Assembly: GCF_020921035.1 (NCBI RefSeq)
Contig: NC_063154.1
Coordinates: forward strand, 27,475,948 to 27,539,947
From: Rhodamnia argentea
Lineage: Eukaryota; Streptophyta; Magnoliopsida; Myrtales; Myrtaceae
DNA: 64,000 nucleotides
Reading direction: 5' to 3'
Shown: piece by piece, positions 37,867-49,712 of the stretch
Layout of the letters: each line of letters opens with the position of its first letter
How positions within the stretch are numbered: position 1 is the stretch's first letter
Notes under the pieces: model-generated
Told to the model about the DNA's origin: nothing
Seen by the model: the letters and a program-made list of their open reading frames with translations, nothing else
Databases searched by the model: none
Position numbers and translations under genes: made by a program

Positions 37867-40800
37867 AGTTCTATGCAGCATCTTGAATCTGAAGGCCTTG
37901 TAAGCTGCAGATGTGCTAGTTCTTAAGCTTGCCACTTTGGTAAATTCAAAGTGGTTTCAACCACGCATGAATTCCCTGAACAGTTCCACAAGTAAGAGTT
38001 GCATTATCTTAGAGTTTGTCAGTTGCTTGTGGTGTATCTTTTGTTCTTTGCATTTACCATTCATTTTTAGCATTCACTAATATTACTATCCTGCTTAATT
38101 TCTTTCTGGTAATATGCTTTTCAGGTGGAACTTCTAGTACATCAAGGTCAGAGACTAAACCTGCTGGTGTGGTTATATATACAAGATTCTTTCCCCCTTT
38201 ATGGGCATAAATAATCTATACGTGACCAGATTTTGAAACTATCTTCCAGTCAGAGGCTAAAATAATGATATTGCGGCAATACTGAGCATGAAGTTGAGAT
38301 CCATAGCATAAAGATATTGTATTTTCCCAGGAGATCCTAAAGCTGTGAATAATACGATATTCAGAGATTTCTGTAATCTCTTCTTTTTGGTTGGTTCTCG
38401 GTGAAGAGCGAAGAAGTAGGATTTAGATAGCCAACACTTGCTAGTCGCATGGTTGAGCCATTCTGCTTCTTTGTATATTATACACATTTTTCTTGGAGAA
38501 TCAAAGTATCCATTTTCATTGGCCTCATTAAATTAATGTACTTTTCATTCTTTAACTAAATTTAAGCCTGAATTTGATATTTGGTGATGATTTAGCATCT
38601 TCTGCTTTACTAATTATACACCATTCTGTGTTGTCTTCCAGAGCAAATGTGACATAACTCAGAGACATTCTATGCAACAACACAGTCTTTAAAAGTAGTA
38701 AGTTAGGAAAGAACTTATTATAATCTTTTGTATGCACGTATTTTACAATGATTGGCATGTTTACAGATTATTGTACTTGTTTATTTATTTCCAAAGAAGT
38801 ACTTCAGTTTCTGATCTATGATAATTGATTCCTAGACAGTTTCTGACTATGGTAATTGGTTCCTAGCGTACAGTCCTTTTTGGTGGATCATAAATAATTG
38901 CAATTTTTTCTTGAGGTGTTAAAAACAATACTAAAGAGTGCATCGTTATGTATATACGTGACTTCCCTTCTGAAGCTGTTTTGTACAGGCCCTATAGGGC
39001 GGTACTCTCTTCTTGGACTTCTGTTTATCTTTCAGAAGGAAAGGAAAAAGAAAAGATAAAACATTATAGGTGACGAGATTGGAATATTTCTAATTAAATG
39101 GAGGATGCACAAAGTTATTGGACCAGTAGTAACTGCTAAGAATAAGCTGGGGAGATTGGGGAAGGGGCAAGGGTAAGGATTGTTGACAATCCTGACTTTA
39201 AAATATTGGAGACTTGTGCATAGTCACCCTGCTGGATTTAGTCCTTACATTCATCTAGTTTTGTTCAAACTATTGCAAACGACCTATCGTGTACTTTGTT
39301 TATGGCAATATCTGGATGATAAGAAGTTTTAGGATGGATGATGAACTCTACCCTACAGAATTCATTCTCGAGTAATGGATTGGTCAACCAAGACATCTGA
39401 AGATTTGATCAAGAATAGGAAGATCTTACAAATTCTAAAAAGTACAGGAAATATGGAAAGTGAGTTGAAATTGGATATTTTATGCTTTCGGTAACTGTTA
39501 AGATCAAAATTACAAAGAACTATGACCTTAACTGCCTGCATCATCTCTAAGTGCAACCATAACTGGGAATATGTTGTTTACCAAAAAATGAAAATATAAA
39601 AAAAAAAGTGGGAATGTATTATGTCATTCATCTTACACATGCTATTTATTTACCCCTAGCTTTTTTATATCTGTCAACAGATCACTTAATGTTCGTTGTC
39701 TTTTGCCCGTACATGGATAGTTTGCTCTTATGCTGATGATAAACCAATTTTCTATATTTAAGTGCTGAACTTAGTATATTTTGTTTTGTAATAGAGCTCT
39801 TTTAATGGGTTCTTGAAGTCTTTTTGCATATCAATTTGTTCCTTCTTGGTGCCCTATAGTGAAGTTACTTTTACCTATCAAAACTTTAGTAAAATGGTGA
39901 ACTTAGGTTCCAGATTTGTTTCTCTTGAGTGATGTTTTCATCCTTGATGACATTTATCTAAATAGTTCAACCGCTGACTCATCTTTGTCAAGCATTGTAT
40001 TGGAACCTAAGTTGTGCATGAAAAATGTATGTATTGCTGCAATATAGAAAGTCAGGGGACACCCAAATGAAACAGAATGCCTAATCCATCATCTTCTTGT
40101 GTTTATGCAAACTGAGTGAAAAGCTGGACTTTCACACGAGTTGCTTAATTACTAGGATCTTCCTGGTTACAAATAGGTGCACGGATGGACCTCGGATTAA
40201 TGACTTAATGAAGCAAGGTTTATAGTTATGAGAAATTTGTAACACATTGAGGGGCAAAATTAAGCCTTTTTAGTTCGATTTATTTTTATTTGTCTTGATT
40301 TAATTTTTTTACATTTGACATTGCTCTGTAACGTATAAGAAGCTCTCCTTTCATGTATTCAGTATGGGAAATTCCATGGTTTACTACTCTAGATTGGACA
40401 GCTTGTCATTCGTTTGCTTAATCATTCTATTTTTGAAGAATTTCCTATGAGTGTATAATCTTCTTCCAGTATATCTTAATGGAGGGTTGAGACTCTGGTC
40501 TCGGTGTTAATCTGGAGTTTTGTTTGATAGTAGAATCATGGTTGCTCCACATGTTATGTACAAGCCATGCCTTAGCATATGACTATGCCTTTCGTAGGGC
40601 CGTTCAGACATTTTCTTTCTCCATGGTATTTCCGCTGGAATTTTCTATTTCTTGTTGTTGTTGTTTCTTTACTTGTATTTATTTTTCAGTTTAGATTTTT
40701 CTCCACCGGTAGTTATAGTTATGGTTTGATGCTGTCAATACTATGGCTTTTGTTATGTTAATCTGACAATCGCCTCTATAAGAAATTATGGCAACAGAGC

Positions 40801-41160
40801 ATTCCGCTGCTGAGTATTCACACGACTAATTCTTAAGCATCCATACTTTGATTGTAAACGCTCCACGCCATTCAGTGAGGTTTTTATACACTAAAAACTC
40901 GATGTCAATCAGATCTCTCCTACTCTGGAATTCGTTCAGTAGCAGAATGGTTATCCTGTACAGCACTGTATGAGTTTCTTTTCCTTTTTGCATCCCCTAT
41001 AGCTCAAGATTCAATCTAAAGGGGGAACTTTGGGAGTTCACATTTATTCCTGTGTACACTAAATGACAAATTTTTGAATTCTCCATTTATTATGTGACTC
41101 ATAATCTATCTCATCATTGCAAACCAAGACTACTTAGCTCACCGCTGTGATATTTATGTT
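37867..41160. other. PPR 3' region and long intergenic stretch
   Basis: A possible 3'UTR intron ends at 'atatgcttttcag' near 38125. The rest, to 41160, has only short random reading frames, no clear inverted repeats and no RNA gene that I recognise. It reads like old unique intergenic DNA. Confidence 0.4.
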
Positions 41161-41204
41161 GGTGGTGTTTTCACAGCCAATCTAATGATAATCCTTATCA
41201 TTTA

Positions 41205-44200
41205 TCATCTGTCATCAGCTGCAGCAATGGACGATGTGGTTGCGAAAGACTCATCAGTGAGGGACCGCTCGACCGACACGTCCTCCTCGTCCTCGGAATC
41301 AACAGCCGCCTTCATTTTCTCAATCTCCTGTGCAATCTCCGCCATCTCAGGGCGCTTATCTGGCGACTTGTCACAACACCGGATTGCAATCTGCAGCAAC
41401 TGGAGCATCCCGTGGGCAGCACTTCTCTGCACTGATATCTCAGAGTCAAAGATCTCAGCAGTCCATTCCTCTCTCACTGCCCGGTGGACCCAGCTGCAGA
41501 GATCCACGCCTTTGACTCCTGGTGGGGCTGCATTGGCGCAGACTCGGCCACTGAGTAGTTCGATAAGCATGCAACCGTAGCTCCAGACGTCAGTGTTCGG
41601 GTAGATCCGTCGTGTAGTTTGGTATTCAGGGGATTTGAAGCAGACCATGGATTGCGCGGCGATGGGGAGCGCGATGAGAGAAGAGAGGCCGTAGTCAGAG
41701 ACAAGGATAATGTTGTTTTGATTGAGGAGGACATTGGTCGATTTGAGGTTCCCATGGGGAATGATGTTATTTGTTCTTGAGTTGGCGTGCAGGTGCTGTA
41801 GGGCTCGAGCCACACCTCGAGCAGCTGATAGTCTGGAGTTCCACCTGAATGGGACCCGTTCTTTGCTTCCCCTTCCACCTACAGTGATGGTTTTTACTAG
41901 ATGATAATCACAGCATGCACAAAGTGACACAAAGGAGCATATTTATGCACATTAATTGTTGGAACTTCTATATTTTTCTAATTCTTGGAGAGTGAGATTA
42001 TGACAATGTAAAAGAAAGAAATCTCGATCATGAAGAAGTCTTATTAAAATGAAAAGGGAATGGATAGTAATGGATGGAGTGAATCAGTGCGTAACCAACA
42101 TTCTCATTCCCAGATAGGAAGGCCTGGTTCGATTGGACTGGTTTGTTTCTTTTCTTCTTTTAATTATGACCTGACCAGTCAAGAATCCGTCAAGTGTGAT
42201 GTTGACCACTGTTGAACTGGTTGACCAAAACTTTGACTTTTCAAAAAGTTGAGAGTTGTTTGCAGTAACATGCCGTGACCTCTGGGATGTGCAATGAGCG
42301 TGTTGGCCATCTGAGCTAGGCACTCACTCTGGACACGGTGGCTAATGTAAATCTTTTACTACTGAACTGTGCAAGCCCGTGCACCAGCGATTCCATCTAG
42401 TTGGTGCATTTCCTACAGAAAAATGAGGACTTACTATTTCGTTTGTGTGTAACTTGCTTGCGTAATGATTTGATGTAGGGGGGTTTTCAGAAGTACTAGC
42501 TGAGAAAGAAGGCTTCATGCTTGCTAAAAATGGGGGATGGCCAAAAATAGCTGTTGAGACCAACTCAGAACTGGCGTTCAAGCTGCTTTAAAGGCCACAA
42601 CGTGGAACTGATTGGCAGCTGGAACCAGTGGTTACTGATATTTGATCTACAAAGCAGCTTTCAGCGGTAGGATTTGCTTGTTTTCCTTAAATTTTTTCAA
42701 TGTTTATAGACATTGCATGTTATAAGTATGTAATTAGGTTCCATAGCTCTACAAGCTAACTAGCTTTTTCTGACTTGGTATGCTGGGTTATACGGAATCT
42801 TGTTTACTTCCTCATGTTTCTAAGACAAATGACCGATAATTATAATGTTTAATGACTTGTCGCTGAATGAGTTGAGAAGGACATCCTAAGGCTAATACTC
42901 AGGTCGTGAATAGTGTTGTTCATGGTCGTTGATGTGCTTTCCTGTACACGAATAGATTTGGTTCGAAAGCCATAAGAGAGAGAAGGAACTCACCATGAAT
43001 GCGGTTGAACAAGTTGCCTTTCTCTGCATATCTGTAGATCAACAGCTTCTCTTGCTTAGAGAAGAAGTAGGCAAGAGGAGGAATCAGATTTGGGTGCTTC
43101 TGATTGGCGAGCAACTGCAATTGCCTCGTGAACTCCTCGCTGGTCATCGGCTTCAGATCCCTCATTCTCTTCACCACAAGGGCCTTCCCGTTATCCAAGA
43201 TTGCCTTGTAAGTGTTGCCGAAGATGCCTTTCCCAAGTCCCTCGGCAGATGCTTTCAAAAGATCACTCAATTCAAACCCTCCACCGTTTTCCAAGAATAT
43301 AAGCTTCCCTCTATCTTCTCCTCTCTCAACAACTGTACCGCTCTCGACCGCCTCGCTTTTGTCTTCTTTCTTGTCCTCTGCTTCTACAGCTCGCCGATTC
43401 TGTTGGGTCACAATATTTTTGAGCTCCTTGGCCTTCTTGTTGTACAAGATTAACAGCAAGATCACAGCAAGTAGAGCCACCACGGCGAACAGCAGAAAAA
43501 GAAAAGCATAGCCAGAAATGGAAGACTGTTTGCTTTTTTTAGTATCATTATCTGCAGTTCCAGAAGGATTGGAAGATGATGGGCCATCGCTCACCGAGTC
43601 GTGGACGCTGGAGTTATTACAGGAATTATGTGTGGGCGATCCGCATAGTCCCAGGTTGCCCGAGAATGAATCCAAGCTGAATGATTGAACAACTTGCGTC
43701 AATGGGATTTGCCCACCTAGATTGTTGTTTGACACATTAAAGTAGATCAAGGTAGGTTGATTGAACTCCGGTATTTTCCCTGACAAGTTGTTGTTCTGGA
43801 GCTTCAATGATGCTAGTAAAGCTAGACTCAGGAGCGACTCCGAGATTGGACCATGGAACTTGTTCCCCGAGAGGTCGATTTGGGCCAACTTCTGATTTCC
43901 TGAAAAATTCATTATATTGCCCAAAAGTGCATTGTTCTTGAAGCTCAGGATGGACAGCTCGGAGAAGTGAATGAGGGCATCGGAATTGACTACCCCCTTC
44001 AGCCCCATACCTTCCAGTGCTATAACTGTGACACGGCCATTGTTGCACTGAATTCCGTACCATCTCGGCGGGTCGTCCATATAGCAATGTATGCCCCTCC
44101 AGTTACTGTTCAAGAGAGAGTTGTTGAAAGCAGCTCTCAGAACATAAAGAGCCTCTCTCTCGTCTCCATCGTAACCTAGCGGCAGAGCACTACTTGCAGT

Positions 44201-44281
44201 GATCCTGTGGTTTAGCAGCAAGATGAGTGAGGTTAGGAAGAATTTTCCAAGCGACATCGAAGAGCGCATTATGCTGAACAT
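41205..44281 (-). CDS. LRR receptor-like pseudokinase (LRR-III type), copy A
   Basis: Exons 44281-42994 and 41878-41205 give 1962 nt, or 653 aa. An in-frame ATG 12 codons upstream (44317) exists; I chose 44281 because the paralogue starts with the same MF-I-M context. Features: signal peptide (about 1-30), an LRR N-cap with WYGIQC, four to five short LRRs (LSILSFKNNAL, LAQIDLSGNKF, LASLKLQNNNLSGKIP, LIYFNVSNNNLGGQIP), a Ser-rich stalk, a transmembrane helix at about 258-281, then a kinase domain. The Gly loop GKGIFGNTYKA and Lys (VVK, about 371) are present. The catalytic loop reads HGNLKSTN instead of HRD, with no catalytic Asp; the DFG site is SDYG and APE is SPE. It is therefore probably an inactive or atypical kinase, like many LRR-III members (pollen receptor-like kinases belong to this subfamily). 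Ligand unknown. Confidence 0.85.
41940..42580. other. Extra intron segment present only in copy A
   Basis: The kinase intron is about 1115 bases in copy A and about 450 in copy B. The two align at both ends ('gtgacacaaaggagcat' / 'gtgtcacaaactagcat', and the 'ggccac..cgtggaactgattgg' region), but about 640 bases here have no partner. This is either an insertion in A or a deletion in B; no clear terminal repeats are seen. Confidence 0.5.
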
Positions 44282-45094
44282 GAGAAGGTGGAGGTGCGTT
44301 TCTGGGGAATTCAGCATTGGCGATAGTGTAGTAGAAATTGCTTATAGATATGCTCGGATGCTCGATGAAATCACGGATATACTCCTAGGTGAAACCATGC
44401 CACAGCTATTAGGTGGCTTTTTTTGAAGATGGAACCAAGACAGTCTGGTTGCATCTGTACTGGACACTTCTGAGCCGAACCTTCCTAGACAGGCTGTCGT
44501 CGCATTGTACCTCATTGAAACTGCTAAAACTTACAGGATATTCCCCCTGTTATTGACCACCTAATGATTATTTACTACCTATTTGTCATCACCATCCTTG
44601 TTGCAGAATCCAGTTTGTCTGTGGAGTGAACTGTTTGTTTTTTCTGGGTTTAATATTGGTGCAATCTGGTTTTCGCAAATTGGCGAAAGATTTCCTTGAT
44701 TATATCTACTTCTTTTTGTGTTTCTAAAAAGCAGAAAAGAAACAATATTTTGGTAATGTCTTTGCTTTGACTGTGTAACCGTAAGTATAAAGTTGCAACG
44801 TCCATTTGTTGATGGATAGTCCTGTATTTTGAATTTGGTAATTTGAATGCTTTTATGGTTTCAATTACTGGTCATTACCCACTTCGATAAACTCTATCCG
44901 AAAAATCGTCCTTCTTCATTCCATTCGATTAAAAGTATCAAAATTTGACATTCTCGTAGGATATTCTTCAATCACTCTATGGATCACAGTCTCTCGGACA
45001 ACATAAGAGGCTGAAATCTGCCAAAGTAGTCAATTTTTTCCCCAAAGTCCGATTTTTTTTTTTGGTCGGACCCCAAGTCCAACCTATCTACTAG

Positions 45095-46350
45095 TACAAC
45101 CATTCGATTCATTCAAGTCCAAATTCTTTGCAATGCAAGAGTCCAGCCTCAAACTAAAAGATCAAAGTGGCCAACATAAGAATCCCGGGCATGCTTGATA
45201 TCGGCCAGCTGCAACCTCTTCAACTTCTCAACCTCTGGAGTGTAGACCCCGTCCCTGTTTATCCTGCTGAGGTAGAGTGCGTCGAAGAACTTGCCTCATG
45301 GGTAGCCCTAATCACCCGTGGCATTGGCTAATTCTTGGCAGTCTTTGACCTGGTTTGGCTCACTCCACTGACTGTGAGTCTGGGTTGATGAAAGTCGACG
45401 CACCACTTGCTCTTAACCCACCCAATCTTTGGGTGTGGTGCATACTCCTCATTGAAAGGAGGGCATGTGGGTCTTGCTTCCAGGATGGAGTCCGGAGGGC
45501 CACCCGACGAGAGGTGCAGGGGATAGTGCGCCCAGGCTGTCAGAGAGCTTTTATAGTTTTGGTCCGTATTTTGTTTGTAGATTGGGCTTGGACTCATGAA
45601 TAATTGTTATATCTTGCATATATTATCCATTTCTCTTGTAATGGTGAGATGTAACAGAGGTGGGGGTACTAATTATAATGTCATCGTCTGTCGGATGTAG
45701 CCTCATTTAAGGGTGAATCGGGATAAACCATGTATCTCGTTCTCTTTATCGCATTTGCTCTCTATTTTCTTGTATTCGTGTGCCTAATCCTAAATCCCAT
45801 GAGGATGAGTTGAGTCCCGAAGGAGAATGGGGCGGTTGTGCCAGGAGTGGCCCAGGCCTCGAATCAAGGGATGCTACTCCAGGCCTAGCCCACGAAGATG
45901 CCGACCACGACTGGCCCACCGGCTGTGGATGAGCTTGACCTCTCGGTACCACTTGAGGAATGCCTGGTCCTGCGAAGCCTGAGTGGGTCAAATGTAAAAT
46001 CACCTGGGAGCCTGCATTTTGTTATTCCATATCTCAGGAGTTGGGAAGGAGATAGTCCACAAATTGGAAGTGAAAAGCAAAACTATGAACAAGCTTGGAG
46101 AACGACAAAACTTACATAATACACATCCTTATCATCATTCACTCTGTTTTCTGTCAGCGGCACAAATTGGCTTTTTCAATCTCATGGCACATAATTACTT
46201 CAGGGATAAGTGCACCAAAAGTTCAGAACTTGTTGGGAAGGTGTAATTGAATCTTAAAACTTTCAAAAAGGGAAATAAATTCATTCCGCAAATTTATGAG
46301 CCATCTGGGGTTGATGAAGTCACCATCGCCCTTCACATGCACCGGGTATC
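45095..46350 (-). pseudogene. Degenerate LHCB6 copy, copy A
   Basis: Antisense to the plus strand, 45095-46010 follows LHCB6 exon 2 of copy B almost throughout, and about 46300-46350 follows the end of exon 1 (gagcc..ggggttgatgaagt). It is dead. In the GYPGG region the Gly codon has become TGA at 45296-45298. The adjacent ENFAN region has lost one base and gained TAG. About 370 bases are inserted at 45425-45797. The transit-peptide end of exon 1 is missing beyond about 46350. The intron gap (about 46010-46300) is longer than in the live gene. Confidence 0.85.
45425..45797 (+). mobile_element. Insertion in the LHCB6 pseudogene, likely solo LTR fragment (copia-like)
   Basis: These bases interrupt LHCB6 homology exactly between 'aacccaccc' and 'cccatgaggatgag', which are adjacent in the intact gene. 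The 3' part ('gggtgaatcgggataaacca', 'ttcttgtattcgtgtgccta') resembles the R/U5 end of plant Ty1-copia LTRs, where 'gggtgaaccgggataaa' is common. Clear terminal TG/CA ends and a target duplication were not established. Confidence 0.45.
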
Positions 46351-46598
46351 GGTTATGGAGAATGTTAATTATCTTGCTTAAAGAGCAAAACTGAAAAGAG
46401 GAGCACAGCAGAAGGATATCCAGTTATTTTGAGCAAACCAACCCATGACAGATACTGATCTTGTGAACTCCATGTCGTCTTTGTTTTCGTGCGTTAATGT
46501 TGTTTGGACACAGTTCAAAGAAAATTCAATGACGTGAAACAATATGATCTGTTTTCACAGCCAACCTAAGAGAAGTCCTCATCATTTATCAACTGTCA

Positions 46599-48949
46599 TC
46601 ACCAGAAGCTCTGGACAATGCCGTCTGGCGACGTGACAAAGTTGTCCTTGCAATCGCCTGCCACCTTTATATTCTCAACCACCTGCGCTATCTCCACCAT
46701 TTTGGGACGCTTATCAGGTGACTGGTCACAGCACCGCATCGCTATCTACAGCAGCTCGACCATCCCGTCGGCTAACCTTCTCTCCTTCCTGATCTCGGAG
46801 TAGAAGATCTTGGCTGTCCATTCCTCCCTCACTGCCCGGTGAACCCAGCTGCAGAGATCCACGCCATTGACTCCTGGCGGGGCTGCATTGGCGCAGACTC
46901 GCCCAGTGAGTAGTTCGAGAAGTAGGCAACCGTAGGTCCAGACATCGGTCTTCAGGCTGATCAGTCCCACGGTTCAGTATTCAGGGGATTTGAAGCAAAC
47001 TGCAGATTTCACGGCAGTGGGGACCAAGACGAGAGAGTAGAGGCCATAGTTAGAGACAAGGACCGTGTCGTCTTGATTGACGAGGACATTGGTCGATTTC
47101 AGGTTCCTGTGTGGGACAACGTTCGGTCTTAAGTTGGAGTTGATGTGGAGGTAGTGTAGGCCACGAGCCACGCCTTGAGCGGCTGATAGTCTGGAGTTCC
47201 ACCTGAACGGCACCCGCTCCTTGGTTCCCCTTCCTCCTGTGGTGGTGGTTTTCATCAGATGACAATTACATTATGCACAAAGTGTCACAAACTAGCATGC
47301 AGCTTTCAAGGCCACGGCATGGAACTGATTGGAGGCTGGAACTGCGTTTACTGATATCTGATCTACCCAGCAGCTTTCAATGGTAGGATTTGCTTGCTTT
47401 CGTTGTTTACAGTGTTCTAGGAATTACATATTTTAAGTATGTGATTTGTTTTCATAGCTCTAATAGTTAGGTGGTTCTTTCAACTGGGTATGCTGGGTTC
47501 TTCCTCATGTTTCTGAGACAAATACCAAAGTAATAGAATGTCTAATGACTTGTCATTGAATGAGCAGAAAGGGAAATCCTAAGGCTAATATCCTGGTCCT
47601 GGTGAAATTCCTGGTCATTGATGTGCTTTCCTGGACACAGATAGATTTGGTTTGATTGCCATAAGAGAGATGGAGAGAGCTTGCCATGAATGCGGTCGAA
47701 CAAGTTGCCTTTCTCTGCGTATCTGCAGATCAACAGCTTCCGTTTGCTTCGATAAGAAGCAGGTGAGTGGAGGGTTCAGATTCGGGTGCTTCTGATTGGT
47801 GAGTAGCTGCAATTGCCTTGTGAACTCCTTGCCGGTCATCGGTTTCAGATCCCTCAAGATCTTCACCACGAGGGCCTGCCTGTCATCCAAGGTCGCCTTG
47901 TAGGTGTTCCCGAAGATGCTTTTCCCAATTTCCTCCGGAGATGCCTTCAGAAGATCAGTCATTTCGAACTCTTCACCGTTTTCCAAGAATACAAGCTTCC
48001 CTCTATCTTCTTTCCTCTCTGCGGCTCTGCCACTCTCAACCGCCTCGCTTTTCTCTTTTTTCTCGTCTGCTGCTTCTTCTTCTCTGTTATTCTCTTGGTT
48101 CATGAATTGTTTGTGCTTCTTGGCCTTCTTATAGCACAAGATACAGAGCGAGGACCCGGCAAGTAGAGCCACCACGCTGAACAGCAGAGAGAGAATGTGA
48201 AAGCCAGATTTGGAAGGATTCTTGGTTTTTTTGGCATCATTAACTGCACTTGCAGAAGGATTGGAAGATGACGGGCTTGAGTTATCACAGGAGTTATGCG
48301 AGGGCGGTCTGCATAGTCCCGGGTTGCCCAAGTATGACTCCCAGCCGAATAATTGGAAACGTTGCGTCGATGGGATTGGCCCGCTTATATGGTTGTTTGA
48401 CACATTGAAGGAGATCAAGGTAGATTGTTTGAACTCCAGGATTTCCCCTGTTAAGTTGTTGTTCTGGAGCTGCAATGATGCTAGTAGACCTAGACTCAGG
48501 AGCGACTCCGATATTGGACCGTGGAGTTTGTTCCCTGAGAGGTCGATTCGGGCCAACTTCTGGTTTCCTGAAAAGTTCATTATTCTCCCTTGAAGAGCAT
48601 TGTTCTTGAAGCTCAGGATGGACAGCTCAGAGAAGTGCACGAAGGCGTCGAAACTGATCATCCCCTTCAGCTCCAAACCTTCCAGTACTATTCCTGTGAC
48701 CTGGCCATTGTTGCACAGAATACCGTACCATCTCGGCGGATCATCCATATAACAATGTATGCTAGTCCAGTTATTGTTCAAGAAAGGGTCATTGAAAGCG
48801 TCCCTCAGAGCATAAAGAGCGTCTCTCTCGCCTCCATCGTAACCTAGTGAAGGAGCACTACTTCCGGCAATCCTATCGTTCAGCAACGAGATGGATAAAA
48901 CTAAAACTAATTTCCTGAGCAACTTTGAACAACCCATTATGCCGAACAT
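46599..48949 (-). pseudogene. Degenerate LRR receptor-like kinase, copy B
   Basis: This is the paralogue of the 41205-44281 gene. Exon 1 (48949 to 47685) keeps signal peptide, LRRs, membrane segment and Gly loop. One extra base near 47738-47746 shifts the frame, so that SKQ is followed by TEAVDLQ instead of KLLIYRYAEKGN; the true frame resumes as ICRYAEKGNLFDRIHG. The donor after CATG is gc (47684-47683) instead of gt. Exon 2 from 47236 carries HRNLKSTN and SNYG (the DFG Asp is lost). A TGA at 46974-46976 follows SPEY, and a TAG at 46746-46748 replaces a Gln codon; homology continues through both to a TGA at 46599-46601. A truncated product ending in the juxtamembrane/N-lobe could still be made from exon 1. 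Confidence 0.85.
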
Positions 48950-49712
48950 CAGAAGGCGGACGTGTTTGGTTCTGTGGGAATTTGGCGACTATCGTAGTGT
49001 AGTCAAAATTGCTTATAGATGCTCGGATGCTCAATGGAACCGTGGATATCCTCCTAGTTGACATCATGCCACAGCTATATTAGATGTCTTTGTCTGAAAA
49101 TGGATCCAAGACTCCTTTTCTGTTCCATCTGCATTGGAACTTCTCAGCTGAAAATTCCATGGCAGGTTGCTTCCACATTGTCCTTCATTGACCTGCTTCT
49201 GTCTCATGGAACGTTCCCTCAGTTTTGACCACCAATGATTGTTTACTACCTCTTTTCCATCACCATCCTTGTTGCAGAATCCAGTTTGTCTAGGGCTAGG
49301 ATGGTTCATCTTTCTGGGTTGATATCATCAATCAAGCAACTTCAGTCCGGCGCACTCTGATTTTCGCCCATTCGCAAAAGATTTCCTCGAAAATGTACTT
49401 TGGTCTTTGTAATTAGTGAAAACAGAAACAAGATTCTAGTAATGTCTTAGCTTTGGATATGTGACTATGAGTATGAAGATTGCAATGCCCTTTACTAAAA
49501 TTTTCTCGATCGCGATTTATCATACGATAAACTCTTCTTACAAACACATCACTAGTTCCTAGCAATGAATCCGGGATGGAATACTAGGCCGGGGACACGA
49601 TTTCTTGTCCAACATTGGAGGCTCGAATTTGACTAAGCTTTCAATTTTTGTCCCCCCAAATCCAATTTATCTACAAGTACAACCATTCTTGATTCATTCA
49701 AGTTCAAACTCT

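Larger units (their letters stand above)
41167..46350. repeat. Tandem duplication unit, copy A (kinase + dead LHCB6)
   Basis: Starting at 'ttttcacagccaatctaatg' (41169), the order kinase exon 2, intron, kinase exon 1, spacer, LHCB6 sequence is the same as from 'ttttcacagccaacctaaga' (46553) to 50626. Coding, intron (for example 'gtaggatttgcttg' at 42666 and 47382) and spacer sequences ('gtaatgtctttgctttg' / 'gtaatgtcttagctttg') align. The offset is about 5.4 kb. Confidence 0.85.
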
